From the NCBI GenBank assembly GCA_903851415.1, contig CAINOE010000049.1, forward strand, positions 1-64,000: 64,000 nucleotides of DNA, in the 5' to 3' direction. This stretch comes from an uncultured Rhodopila sp. (lineage in GTDB: Bacteria > Pseudomonadota > Alphaproteobacteria > Acetobacterales > Acetobacteraceae). The position numbers were made by a program, and so were the translations under genes. Each line of letters starts with the position of its first letter. Positions within the stretch are counted from its first letter, which is position 1. Shown one piece after another: positions 52,389-61,418 of this stretch. The notes beneath the pieces are model-generated. The model was not told where the DNA came from. It saw only the letters and a list, made by a program, of their open reading frames with translations, and did no database searches.

Positions 52389-54248
52389 ATGACCACCCTC
52401 GTCCCTGGCGCTCCGGCTCCGCGAATCGCGGTCCTGATCCCCTGCTATAACGAGGAAATCGCCATCCCCCGCGTCGTCGCCGATTTCCGGCGCGTCCTGC
52501 CGCAGGCGGCGGTCTACGTCTACGACAACAACTCCAGCGACCGCACCGCCGCCGTGGCGCGCGCCGCCGGGGCGACCGTCCGCCGCGAGGGGCTGCAGGG
52601 CAAAGGCAATGTCGTGCGCCGCATGTTCGCCGACATCGAGGCCGACATCTATGTGCTGGTCGATGGCGACGACACCTACGCCGCGGCCGACGCGCCGGAG
52701 ATGGTGCGGATGCTGGTGGACGAACGGCTCGACATGGTCACCGGCCTGCGGGTCAGCCACAGCATAACCGCCTATCGCCGGGGCCATCGCTTCGGCAACT
52801 GGATGCTGACCTTCATGGTCCGCGCGGTGTTCGGCCAGGGCATTTCCGACATGCTGTCCGGCTACCGGGTGTTCAGCCGCCGCTTCGTGAAATCCTTCCC
52901 GGCGGTGGCAACCGGTTTCGAAACCGAGACGGAGTTCTCGGTGCACGCGCTGGAAATGCGCATGCCGATCGACGAGCTGCGGACGGCATACAAGGACCGC
53001 CCGGCGGGGGCGGCGTCCAAGCTGCAGACCTACCGGGACGGGCTGCGCATCCTGCGCGCCATCGTGCAACTGGTGAAGCAGGAACGACCGCTGCAGTTCT
53101 TCAGCATCGCCGGATTGTTTCTGGCGCTGCTGGGGATCGGCCTTGGCGTGCCGGTCATCCTGACCTTCCTGGCGACCGGGCTGGTGCCGCGGCTGCCCAC
53201 GGCGCTGCTGGCGACGGGGCTGATGCTGCTGTCGTTTCTGTCCTTTTCGGTCGGGCTGATTCTCGAATCGGTCGCGCAGGGGCGGAAGGAGATGAAGCGC
53301 CTGGCGTATCTCGGGATTCCCACTTTCGCGCCGTTTGTCCTGTCCGCCGCTCAGCCCGCCGGCGACATTGCCGATGGCGCGGCGCAGCGAGACGAGCTTG
53401 TTCCGGTGGCGGCGCTGGTGTCGTCCGGTTCGGGCGCGGAGGCGATCGCCGCTCATGCGATCCGCGGGCAGTCCGGAAACGGCTGGCCTGACGCCGGACT
53501 CTCCGGCCGCGCGGTCCGCGGATCAGGCCATGACCCGGGCGTCGAAGCCGGCCCGCCGGTGCCGGCGCAGGTTGACGGGAAATACTACGAAGTCGCGACG
53601 CCGCGGTCGCTTTCCGAACGCCTCGTTATTTGGGCGAGGGACCGGATCTATGCCGATTTCATGCGGTTGTGCGTTCCGGCGGCGCAGGACAGGGTTCTCG
53701 ACGTCGGCGTTTCCGATGTCGTCGGCGACGCCGCCAACGTGCTGGAGCGCCGCTATCCGTACCGGCAGCGCATCACCGCGGTCGGGTTGGGCAGCGGCGA
53801 GGATTTCACCGCCGCTTACCCGGACGTTGCCTACCGGCAGATCGAAGCCAACCGGCCGCTGCCCTTCGCGGATGATGAGATTGACATCGTAACATCGAAT
53901 GCCGTTCTGGAGCATGTCGGCAGCCTGGAAAACCAGCGCCGCTTCGTCGCGGACCTGATGCGCGTCGGGCGGCGCGGGTTCCTGACCGTGCCCCACCGCT
54001 TCTTCCCGGTCGAGCATCATACCGGAATCCCGCTGCTGCACTGGATGGATCGCAGCTTCGCTGTTGCCTGCCGGGTGTTCGGCAAGCAGGATTGGAGCCG
54101 CCCCGAGTCGCTGATCCTGATGTCGCGTTCGCGGCTGCGCGCGGCGTGCCCGCCGGGCGCCGCTGTGCGCATCGGCACGACCGGACTGCTGCTGGGACCG
54201 TTCAGCGCCAATTTGTATCTGCATTGGGACCGGCGGCGTGGCGTTTGA
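52389..54248 (+). CDS. family-2 glycosyltransferase fused to a methyltransferase domain
   Basis: 619 residues. Residues about 1-310 are a DPM1-like GT2 enzyme: VLIPCYNEEIAIPRVVADF, DNNSSDRT, GKGNVVRRMF, DGDD at 92-95 with metal-binding role, SGYRVFSRR, then two helices (about 236-262 and 273-292). A low-complexity linker of about 80 residues follows. Residues about 395-600 resemble a class I methyltransferase (DRVLDVGVSDVVGDAANVL, SNAVLEHVGSLE). In most genomes such enzymes are separate. It overlaps the GtrA gene by 11 bases. Likely acts at the membrane in polyprenyl-linked sugar synthesis. The start is the ATG at 52389 with a weak ribosome site. Confidence 0.8.
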   Translation: MTTLVPGAPAPRIAVLIPCYNEEIAIPRVVADFRRVLPQAAVYVYDNNSSDRTAAVARAAGATVRREGLQGKGNVVRRMFADIEADIYVLVDGDDTYAAADAPEMVRMLVDERLDMVTGLRVSHSITAYRRGHRFGNWMLTFMVRAVFGQGISDMLSGYRVFSRRFVKSFPAVATGFETETEFSVHALEMRMPIDELRTAYKDRPAGAASKLQTYRDGLRILRAIVQLVKQERPLQFFSIAGLFLALLGIGLGVPVILTFLATGLVPRLPTALLATGLMLLSFLSFSVGLILESVAQGRKEMKRLAYLGIPTFAPFVLSAAQPAGDIADGAAQRDELVPVAALVSSGSGAEAIAAHAIRGQSGNGWPDAGLSGRAVRGSGHDPGVEAGPPVPAQVDGKYYEVATPRSLSERLVIWARDRIYADFMRLCVPAAQDRVLDVGVSDVVGDAANVLERRYPYRQRITAVGLGSGEDFTAAYPDVAYRQIEANRPLPFADDEIDIVTSNAVLEHVGSLENQRRFVADLMRVGRRGFLTVPHRFFPVEHHTGIPLLHWMDRSFAVACRVFGKQDWSRPESLILMSRSRLRAACPPGAAVRIGTTGLLLGPFSANLYLHWDRRRGV

Positions 54249-54651
54249 GCGGGCGCTGACGGCGAAAATCCCGTGGGCGGCGGATTTCGTCCGCTTCGGC
54301 ATCGTCGGCGCCGTGGGCTTCGTTACGAATGTCGCGACGCTTTATTGCGTGCGCTGGCTGCTGGGGTTGTATGCCGGGGGGATTGTGGCGTGGCTGGTGG
54401 CGGCGACCGTGACGTGGTGGCTCAACCGCGCCTGGACGTTCAGCGGGCGGAGCACCATGCCGCCGCACCGCCAGTGGGTTTTGTTCCTGGGCGCGAACTT
54501 CCTCGGCTTTGTGCTATACTACGGGACTTATGTGGGCCTGGTCACCTGCAGCCCGTTCTGCCAGCAATGGCCGGTGGCCGCGGTGTTCGGCGGCATGCTG
54601 GCCGGGATGGTCGCGAATTTCATGCTGTCGCGGGCGCTGGTGTTCGGGTGA
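54238..54651 (+). CDS. GtrA-family membrane protein
   Basis: 137 residues, GTG start overlapping the GT2 fusion by 11 bases. Four hydrophobic segments (FGIVGAVGFVTNVATLYCV, GIVAWLVAATVTWWLNRAW, WVLFLGANFLGFVLYYG, VFGGMLAGMVANFMLSRAL) match GtrA, a helper that moves or holds polyprenyl-phosphate sugars made by DPM1-like glycosyltransferases. The pairing with the GT2 enzyme is the usual one and supports both calls. It converges on the MBOAT gene 85 bases away. Confidence 0.9.
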   Translation: MAFERALTAKIPWAADFVRFGIVGAVGFVTNVATLYCVRWLLGLYAGGIVAWLVAATVTWWLNRAWTFSGRSTMPPHRQWVLFLGANFLGFVLYYGTYVGLVTCSPFCQQWPVAAVFGGMLAGMVANFMLSRALVFG

Positions 54652-54735
54652 AGCTGCGATACGCGCGGACTGCGTTATGGTTTCGCCCTTCCCGGCCGCC
54701 CGGAGTTCTCCCGTCCTGCTCACTACGGACTGGCA

Positions 54736-56142
54736 CTAGAACTGAAAGTAAATAAACGGGATCGATACATCGGTGCGGGAAAACAACTCAAGCACCACGA
54801 AGGCGCTGGCAAGTGCCGTGGAGGCCCGTAAAGCCCCGCTAACCCCGGAGCCGTTCGCGAGCCATGTTTGAAGACGGCGATCCCGATCCAGCGCGGTCCA
54901 GGCTGCGCTGGTGCCCAACAGTACCCAGAACGACACCGGCGCGGCGCCGGGCCCGGTCATCGATCCATCAAACAGTTCGCCCAGCACCTGGATCGTCGTG
55001 GTGAAGTCGGGCGCCCGAAACGTCACCCACCCGAGCGTCACCATAAGGAACGTCGCCGCGACGCCCAGCGCTCGCCCGGCTCCCCGTTCGAGTACGCCCG
55101 CCGCCGGGCTTTGGCGCCACAACCGGTGCCCGGCCAATAGCAACCCATGATAGACGCCCCAGACCAGAAAGTTCCAACTGGCGCCGTGCCACAGTCCCCC
55201 CAGACCCATGGTGATCAGCAGGTTGACATAGGTGCGCGCGGCCCCGCGCCGGTTGCCGCCGAGAGGAATGTAGAGATAGTCGCGCAGCCAGGTGGAAAGC
55301 GAGATATGCCAGCGGCGCCAGAACTCCGCGATGTCGGCGGCAAGGTATGGACGCTCGAAATTCGGCGGGAACGAGTAGCCCAGCAGGCGCGCGCAGCCGC
55401 GTGCGATGTCGGTATATCCGGCAAAGTCGAAATATATCTGCATGGAGAACGCGACTGTCCCGACCCATGCGGCGCCCATCCCGGCATGGCCGATCGGCCC
55501 GTTGAAATAGGCGTTTGCGATCACCGCGAAGTTGTCGGCATACACGGTCTTCTTGATAAGTCCCTTGATGATCTGCGTCGCGCCCCAGGTCATGTCCTCG
55601 GCGGACGGAATCGTCCGCCCCGCGAGCTGCGGAAAGAAGTGCGCCGGCCGGATGATCGGGCCGGCCACCAGATGCGGGAAAAACGAGATAAACAATGCAA
55701 AGTCGAAGAGCTTGGTTCTTGCCTCGATCGTTCGGCGATACACATCGACGTTGTACGAAATGGCCTCGAATGTGTAGAACGAGATCCCTATTGGTAGCGC
55801 AATATGATTGAAGAAATCGTTGCCCGGCACGTGCAGCGCCCGGGCGGCATTTCCGGCGATGAAGCCGGCGTACTTGAAGAAGCCCAACGCGGCAAGGTTG
55901 ACCGCCACCGCCGTCACCAGAACCGCGCGCCGGCCGCCGCGGCTCCGGCTGAGCGCCAGGCCGGACAGGAAATTGAACCCGATATAGGCGATCAGGAGAA
56001 GCAGCAGGAGCGGATTGGCGGACCCGTAGAAAAACAGACTGCCGGCAACCAGCGTCGGGATACCGGCACGCCGTGGCACGGCGAAATAAAAGACAGCGCA
56101 GATGCCGAAGAACAGCCAGAATTCGAAAGAGTTGAAAGCCAT
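54736..56142 (-). CDS. MBOAT O-acyltransferase (AlgI-like)
   Basis: 468 residues with eight or more hydrophobic helices. AlgI-type signatures are LPIGISFYTFEAISYNVDVY, FFPHLVAGPIIRP, WRRWHISLSTWLRDYLYIPL, and the active-site His in GLGGLWHGASWNFLVWG. The ATG at 56142 was chosen over a GTG at 56154 because family members start with xFNSxEFxxFF. It acetylates an exopolysaccharide or surface glycan in the periplasm. The gene is eight bases after the SGNH-domain gene, its usual partner. Confidence 0.93.
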   Translation of the reverse strand: MAFNSFEFWLFFGICAVFYFAVPRRAGIPTLVAGSLFFYGSANPLLLLLLIAYIGFNFLSGLALSRSRGGRRAVLVTAVAVNLAALGFFKYAGFIAGNAARALHVPGNDFFNHIALPIGISFYTFEAISYNVDVYRRTIEARTKLFDFALFISFFPHLVAGPIIRPAHFFPQLAGRTIPSAEDMTWGATQIIKGLIKKTVYADNFAVIANAYFNGPIGHAGMGAAWVGTVAFSMQIYFDFAGYTDIARGCARLLGYSFPPNFERPYLAADIAEFWRRWHISLSTWLRDYLYIPLGGNRRGAARTYVNLLITMGLGGLWHGASWNFLVWGVYHGLLLAGHRLWRQSPAAGVLERGAGRALGVAATFLMVTLGWVTFRAPDFTTTIQVLGELFDGSMTGPGAAPVSFWVLLGTSAAWTALDRDRRLQTWLANGSGVSGALRASTALASAFVVLELFSRTDVSIPFIYFQF

Positions 56143-56150
56143 CCCCCGGA

Positions 56151-57272
56151 TCACTCCGGTCCGGTCAGGCGTTGCAGCATCGCCGATGCCAGGCTTCGGC
56201 TGAACAATACCCGCCCGGTCGCGTTCAGATGCAGTTCATCAAAAAAGTATTCCGGCCGCTCCAGATTATCGAACAATGGCGCGGGAAGCAGATTGAGACG
56301 CCCGGCGCGCTGCAAGACTGCCAATGAGCCCGTGGTAGCATCGTCCTGAGTAATCATGAAATGAAAAGGACCCCTCGGTATGCGAAGAACATAAAGCGGT
56401 ATGCCCGCCGCCTCGCAAAGCGTGGCGATCCGGCCGAACCAAAGGCTTCTGTAGTCGCGCGACGATTGATTTTCCGGCGGCCGGCCCGCGGCGGCGCGCA
56501 GCTCAGCGGCATAGGATGCCAGTCGGGCGGTTTTCCCCGATGGCGCGTCCGGCGGCAACGAGACGGCACCGGACGACAGATCGAGCGTGGCTCCCTTGAG
56601 CGATTCGATGTGGCCAGGGTAGTCGTCGAGCCACATCGAACCGTGCTCGTTCCAGGCCGTCACGGTCTCCACGCGCAGGGCGGGATTTTCAATGAGCCTG
56701 GAAACGTCGTTCTTGTAGTAATATCCGCTGAGCAGGATCGCCTCGGCGGCGGACACTTTGTCCGCCGCCGAGGGAAACGACGACGGGAACGCCACCAAAT
56801 CGCTGAACTGAAGCAACGGATGCACGAACACGATGTCTGTCGCTCTCGCAGACAGGGTTTCGGTCTCGTTGTCATGATATGTCGTCGTCATCATGACAAC
56901 AGCGGCGGGCTTACCGGTGTGCAGCATGCGTCGAAGCATATAGTACCACACCCGCGGCGTCGTACCGGGGACCGCGCCGTTGATAAAACCGATCGCATGC
57001 CCGGCGGCCAAAGCCTCAGCCGACGCAGCCTTGGCGGAAAATCCCTCGGCGATTCGCGAATCCCCCATGACCAGGACTGTACTTGCCGTCCGGTTGGCAT
57101 GACCCGCGTTTGCCATGACCTGCGCCAGGGTGCCGGTGGACGAGTTTGGATCAATCAGGCTGAAGTAGGCGCCGCTGCGAAAGATAGCGGAATCAAACAG
57201 CGTGAACAGCAACACTCCGAGCAGGAGTCTGCCAACGAAGCCGGTGCACCGCCGCCGAAGTTCATTCCGCAT
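56151..57272 (-). CDS. SGNH/AlgX-J-like protein of the O-acetylation pair
   Basis: About 373 residues from ATG at 57272; a GTG at 57311 would add 13. One N-terminal helix (GRLLLGVLLFTLFDSAIF) anchors it. The catalytic block I is VLVMGDSRIAEGF with the SGNH serine, and DELHLNATG near the end supplies the Asp-x-x-His of block V. Such proteins transfer the acetyl group handed over by the neighbouring MBOAT enzyme to the polymer. The spacing of eight bases to that gene supports the pair. Confidence 0.85.
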   Translation of the reverse strand: MRNELRRRCTGFVGRLLLGVLLFTLFDSAIFRSGAYFSLIDPNSSTGTLAQVMANAGHANRTASTVLVMGDSRIAEGFSAKAASAEALAAGHAIGFINGAVPGTTPRVWYYMLRRMLHTGKPAAVVMMTTTYHDNETETLSARATDIVFVHPLLQFSDLVAFPSSFPSAADKVSAAEAILLSGYYYKNDVSRLIENPALRVETVTAWNEHGSMWLDDYPGHIESLKGATLDLSSGAVSLPPDAPSGKTARLASYAAELRAAAGRPPENQSSRDYRSLWFGRIATLCEAAGIPLYVLRIPRGPFHFMITQDDATTGSLAVLQRAGRLNLLPAPLFDNLERPEYFFDELHLNATGRVLFSRSLASAMLQRLTGPE

Positions 57273-57436
57273 ACTTTTTGCGGCAGGCCTGTTCAAAGCG
57301 TCTGCGCTCACTGGTTCGAATCCACAGAATCATTGCCATGCACCCGGCCGGGTGCCGGGACGAATATCTGACTTTCAGAACGAGGTCCACCGCCGCCGCG
57401 GTTCGCGGCAGTGTCCCGGATCGATCCGGCCCGCGG

Positions 57437-59098
57437 TCAGGAGGGGCAGATCGGATGCGATGCAGCGTCGGCATGCCAGCGGACAGCGGTCAGCACAGCG
57501 ACTCCGTCATATTGTCGGTAGACGGTCACGTCGGGCCGACCCCAGCCGATATCGTCGATCCAGATCGGTAGCCTGGCCGGGTCCTTGTCAGCCATCAGGG
57601 CCAACAGGACGTCTTTGCCTTCGCACAATGTCCGGCGCGCATCCTGCGGCGTGAAATCAGTCACGAGGGGGATGTGTCCTCGCGTGATCATCTCAAACGG
57701 CATGAATACTCCCCAATCCGGGAAAAACGCCCGGGTCGCGGTCCGGTTTTGCCGGCTGTCTTCGCTGAAGCGCTCGATCGCGTCGGATGCAAGGCCGACG
57801 CCACCGGTCCTGCTCAGTTCGGCCAGCATGGCCTGGCGATCGATCAAGTTGCCGGCGATCAGCGGCAGAATGATTGCAATCACCGCTACGGAGATCGCTC
57901 GGGCTCGCCGCGGCCCGAAGGCGGACGCCAATCGTTCGAGCGTCAACGCCAACGCGATATACAACAATGGAAGAACGAGTGCGAAGTGTTGAAGCCAGAG
58001 ACGATTGCCGAACAGCGCGGTCAGCGCCGCCTCGCCTGAGACAAAACCCGCCAGGACAAACAGCCCGGGTGATCGCGGTGCCCGGATCAGGGATACAAGA
58101 AGGCCAAGCGCAGGCAGCGCCACGAGCAGAAAGGTCTTGATACCGGGGAGCGAAAGCGGCAGCGCTTTCTGGAGCATCATCGCTGATGGTCCGACATCGA
58201 GCGTCGTCCAGGAAACCATGTCCTTGAAGTAAACCGCCCGTTGCGCCAGCGAGAGCGGTGAACTGGCCGGGGCAAGTCCAGCCAGATTGTTGGCCAGGAA
58301 GCTGATGAACCCGCGCAGACCGCCGGTCTGGAACAGGATCAGGATCATCCCCAGCAAATACGGCGATCCGCCCAGGACGAGGCCGCCAATCCAGCCGAGC
58401 CACAGGCGCCGCCGATGCCGGTCGCCGCGCCACGCCCGGGCCGCATGCAAGGCCGCGGCGGGAACGAGAAAGGCGTATATGAAATACCCGTATATCGAGG
58501 CACCGGCAAGAAAGCCGGCTCCAACCGCGATGCCAGGGGCTGGGGCCATGCGGCGATGCTCCACCAGCGCCACTGAAGATAGCATCAGCGCCAATGGAAG
58601 CAGCGTGATGTAAAACTGGATGCGAAAGCTGAACAGAAATCCCGGATCGAGCGCCAAAGCTGCAAGGCAAACCCCTGCGATGACGCTGCGCACCCTGAAG
58701 GCTTTCAGGAAGAACGCCGCGGCCATGAGCACCAACAGACCGAACAGGAGATTGGCTAATCTTACGCCGACAATACCGGTTCCGAACAGCGCGTAGACGG
58801 GCAAGCCAAGATAGAACGGCAGCGCACCATGATAGATCTGGCCAATGACGGGGAACAGACCGAATAATAGCGTGCCGGGGAGTATCCAGACCGGAACCTC
58901 GGCGCCAGGGTTTAGCACCCGGACAACCATATAGTCGGGGTTCACGGCATCCATATACAAGCCCGGCACCATAATGTTGGTGACCGCTCCCACGCAGAAG
59001 AGGATCGCCGCCGGAAGATACACAGCCCAATTCGCAAGCACTGCCGAGCCCGCGCTGGTGAGATCGGCGTCTCGGGTTGCGCTTGCCGGATGTCCCAT
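57437..59098 (-). CDS. glycosyltransferase family 39-like membrane protein
   Basis: About 553 residues, starting at an ATG at 59098 (upstream ATG at 59137 also possible, with no better ribosome site). About ten hydrophobic segments (LANWAVYLPAAILFCVGAV, GVRLANLLFGLLVLMAAAFF, and others). The first loop has MDAVNPDY, the position of the conserved acidic residue of GT39/PMT-type enzymes. The C-terminal 150 residues are soluble and probably periplasmic (RAFFPDWGVFMPFEMITRGH). This type uses polyprenyl-phosphate sugars to modify lipids or proteins, fitting the GT2 and GtrA genes nearby. Confidence 0.82.
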   Translation of the reverse strand: MGHPASATRDADLTSAGSAVLANWAVYLPAAILFCVGAVTNIMVPGLYMDAVNPDYMVVRVLNPGAEVPVWILPGTLLFGLFPVIGQIYHGALPFYLGLPVYALFGTGIVGVRLANLLFGLLVLMAAAFFLKAFRVRSVIAGVCLAALALDPGFLFSFRIQFYITLLPLALMLSSVALVEHRRMAPAPGIAVGAGFLAGASIYGYFIYAFLVPAAALHAARAWRGDRHRRRLWLGWIGGLVLGGSPYLLGMILILFQTGGLRGFISFLANNLAGLAPASSPLSLAQRAVYFKDMVSWTTLDVGPSAMMLQKALPLSLPGIKTFLLVALPALGLLVSLIRAPRSPGLFVLAGFVSGEAALTALFGNRLWLQHFALVLPLLYIALALTLERLASAFGPRRARAISVAVIAIILPLIAGNLIDRQAMLAELSRTGGVGLASDAIERFSEDSRQNRTATRAFFPDWGVFMPFEMITRGHIPLVTDFTPQDARRTLCEGKDVLLALMADKDPARLPIWIDDIGWGRPDVTVYRQYDGVAVLTAVRWHADAASHPICPS

Positions 59099-59620
59099 TG
59101 ATTTCACCGGATGTTCCACGTTTGGCAAGGAGAACATCTCGCTTGCGGCAGGTCCATATAGAATCCCGCCGGACAATGTGCCAGCGGGTTCGAACCGCTC
59201 GTAGGCGCCGATATCAAGTCGGTCGTTCAGGGTCTGACGGGCCAGCGCCGCAGTCCTCGGCCACCGCCGGCGCGGATGATCCGGGATTCCACAAAGACGC
59301 GCAACCAGCCGCGGCAGACCGGGGCCGGTTGACATCGCTCGCCCGTGGCAGCAAGGCTGCCCCGCACCAGCGCTCGTGCCTGCCGCCTCAGCGTCGCAGC
59401 AACCCAACGTGGTGCGTTATTCAGGTGCCGCATTGCCGGGGATACCGCCGCGCCGCGTTTGCCCTTGGACCCTGGCCATGCGGCATGCAGGACAGGAGTT
59501 CGCCGATTGCCTTATCCCGGCAGACATGTTCGCGCTATCGCTCGCCGCGTCCTGGGCCGCTCAGGCGGCGTTTTGGCGGAACCGGACGCGGTCGAGATAA
59601 ACCCTGCCGTTTTGGTTGAG
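59099..59620. other. gap with a possible beta-helix protein remnant
   Basis: About 520 bases without a gene that I call. On the minus strand at about 59188-59257 a short run reads LNDRLDIGAYERFEP, resembling the C-terminal CDIGAYEY ending of choice-of-anchor Q parallel beta-helix proteins; the rest of such a protein is missing and it is probably a scar. The upstream end of the plus-strand methyltransferase gene cannot be fixed here. Confidence 0.3.
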
Positions 59621-60433
59621 GTGAACGAAAGCTTCGGTTCCCTGGAGGCATGGTCCGGCTGGGCGGCAAGCCACCCTGGTGTCTACGATGCCTCGGAAGC
59701 GGCGACGACCGCCGAACGCATTCTGCAGGCCGGGTTCCAGGAGCCTTTGACCGGCCGCGTGGTCACCCCGCAGGAGATCAGCGCGCCGGACGCTAACTGG
59801 CGCGAAGGGTTGGCCGCGAACGGGTTGAACTCCCGGCTAAGGGCGGTGCTCGCGCTCATCGCCGGCGCGACGGCAGGGCAGCCTGTGCAGGAGGTGCGCA
59901 TATTCGCCACCGAGGCGGTAACCCCCTTTGCTCTGCTTATGCGCGGGATTTTCCCGCGTTTCCTGGGCGCCGAATATGGCTTCGACGCGACGGCGCGGGA
60001 GGCGCTGTTTCCAATCCCGCACCAGGACCTGACCGCGCTCGACCTGCCCTCCGGCCGGTTCGACCTGGTGACGACGAACGAAGTGCTGGAGCATGTGCCG
60101 GACCTGGATGCCGCGTTGCGGGAGATCGCGCGGGTGCTGAAGCCTGGCGGCCTGCACATCGGAACTCATCCGTTCTGGTTTACCCGGGAAACCGGGGACG
60201 TGCGGGCGAAGCTGGTGGACGGACAGGTCGTGCACCTGAAGGAGCCGGAATATCACGGCAACCCGGTGGACCCGGACGGCGGATCGCTGGTGTTCGAAAC
60301 CCCCGGATGGGACATCCTGCGGCGCGCCCGCGCGGCCGGCTTCAGCGAGGCGTCGATGCGCTTCGTGGCCTCCGAGTCAAAGGGGTACATCACCGAAAAC
60401 ACGGGTGTTTTCGTCTTCTGCGCGCAGCGGTGA
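59621..60433 (+). CDS. class I SAM-dependent methyltransferase
   Basis: About 270 residues. The start is uncertain: GTG at 59621 puts the protein start at NESFGSLEAWSGW, while TTG codons at 59612 and 59573 are alternatives, none with a good ribosome site. The core shows GAEYGFDATAREALFPI, the product/acidic loop LPSGRFDLVTTNEVLEHVPD and ALREIARVLKPGGLHIGTHP. A conserved leading domain (ANWREGLAANGLNSRLRAVL) seems specific to this subgroup. It follows the GT39-like gene divergently and belongs to the surface-glycan neighbourhood. Substrate unknown. Confidence 0.78.
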   Translation: MNESFGSLEAWSGWAASHPGVYDASEAATTAERILQAGFQEPLTGRVVTPQEISAPDANWREGLAANGLNSRLRAVLALIAGATAGQPVQEVRIFATEAVTPFALLMRGIFPRFLGAEYGFDATAREALFPIPHQDLTALDLPSGRFDLVTTNEVLEHVPDLDAALREIARVLKPGGLHIGTHPFWFTRETGDVRAKLVDGQVVHLKEPEYHGNPVDPDGGSLVFETPGWDILRRARAAGFSEASMRFVASESKGYITENTGVFVFCAQR

Positions 60434-60824
60434 GGCGCCGCCCGCGCGGCTTCAGGGTGTCTTCCCGGGGGCTGGCGCGGACGCTGCCGCGCCCGGCGGC
60501 GGAAAGAGCTTGAACGCCCGCCGCCACGGCACCGGCGCACGCCTTTGAATCGTCCGCTACCGGCGGACGGCCGGCGCCGCGCGGCTTTGTTCCGGTATCG
60601 CCTCGCCTGCCGGCCTCGATGCCTGCCGAACGCCGATGCCAGCCGTTTCCGGCGGCGGCCGGGGCAATCCCGCATGATACCGCAACGACCCGTTTGCGTT
60701 CCGGCCCGGGATGACACGCGGCAAGGACCGTGTTAGAGCCTCGACTGCCATCCCGGCCCGCGCCGCAAGGGCGGGCATTTCGAGGCCGGCTTCACGGCCT
60801 CTTTCCGACAAAGGACGCTGTGCC
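60434..60824. other. gene-free gap
   Basis: About 390 bases between the methyltransferase and the membrane protein. No gene, hairpin or repeat is recognised; the ribosome site AAAGGA of the next gene is at the end. Confidence 0.5.
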
Positions 60825-61391
60825 ATGTCCGCCTCAGTCACCCAAAGCCCGACAGCCGCTCCGCCTGAAGCCGCCGCCAGGCCGAAAGCCAGGCGTTTCA
60901 CCATCGGCCGCTGGCTGCTGCACGAATTGCCGTATATCGCGATGCTGGTCGCCGGCCTGTCCGGCGCGCTGCTGCATCTGCCGGTCAGCTACTGGCTGAT
61001 CCTGGTGCCCGCCTTCGGCCTGATCACCATCGTCGCGGGATGGAACAGCTTCCCGACCGCGCTGGGCCGCCTGTCGCACATGTGGACGCAGGTCTTCACC
61101 TGGGCCGCGCTGATGTTCGCCATCTATGTGCTCTACAGCAGCGGCACCCAGGTCACGCTGCTGAACGCGAACGCCAATCCGCAGGTGATCATGACCCTGG
61201 TCGCGCTCGGCACCTTCATCGGCGGCGTGCAGGCGAGGCTCTGGCAGACCTGCGCCGTCGGCATCGTGCTGTTCCTCGCCGTGCCCAGCATCACGCTGAT
61301 CCACCAGTCCGCGCTGCTGCTGGTCGGGATTTCCGTCGTCATCGTCATCATCGGCGGGTTGACCTGGTCGGTTTCCGAGCGTCGCGGCTGA
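60825..61391 (+). CDS. multi-pass membrane protein of unknown function
   Basis: 188 residues from ATG at 60825 with an AAAGGA site. The N-terminal 25 residues are Ala/Pro-rich and basic. Five or six hydrophobic segments follow, roughly at 33-50, 53-72, 90-105, 120-138, 142-160 and 163-182, with short loops (GWNSFPTALGRLSHMW, SSGTQVTLLNANANPQ). No family is recognised. It ends with WSVSERRG and converges on the kinase gene with 27 bases between. Confidence 0.75.
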   Translation: MSASVTQSPTAAPPEAAARPKARRFTIGRWLLHELPYIAMLVAGLSGALLHLPVSYWLILVPAFGLITIVAGWNSFPTALGRLSHMWTQVFTWAALMFAIYVLYSSGTQVTLLNANANPQVIMTLVALGTFIGGVQARLWQTCAVGIVLFLAVPSITLIHQSALLLVGISVVIVIIGGLTWSVSERRG

Positions 61392-61418
61392 CGCGCTGAT
61401 CCCACCCGCGGCCGAACC

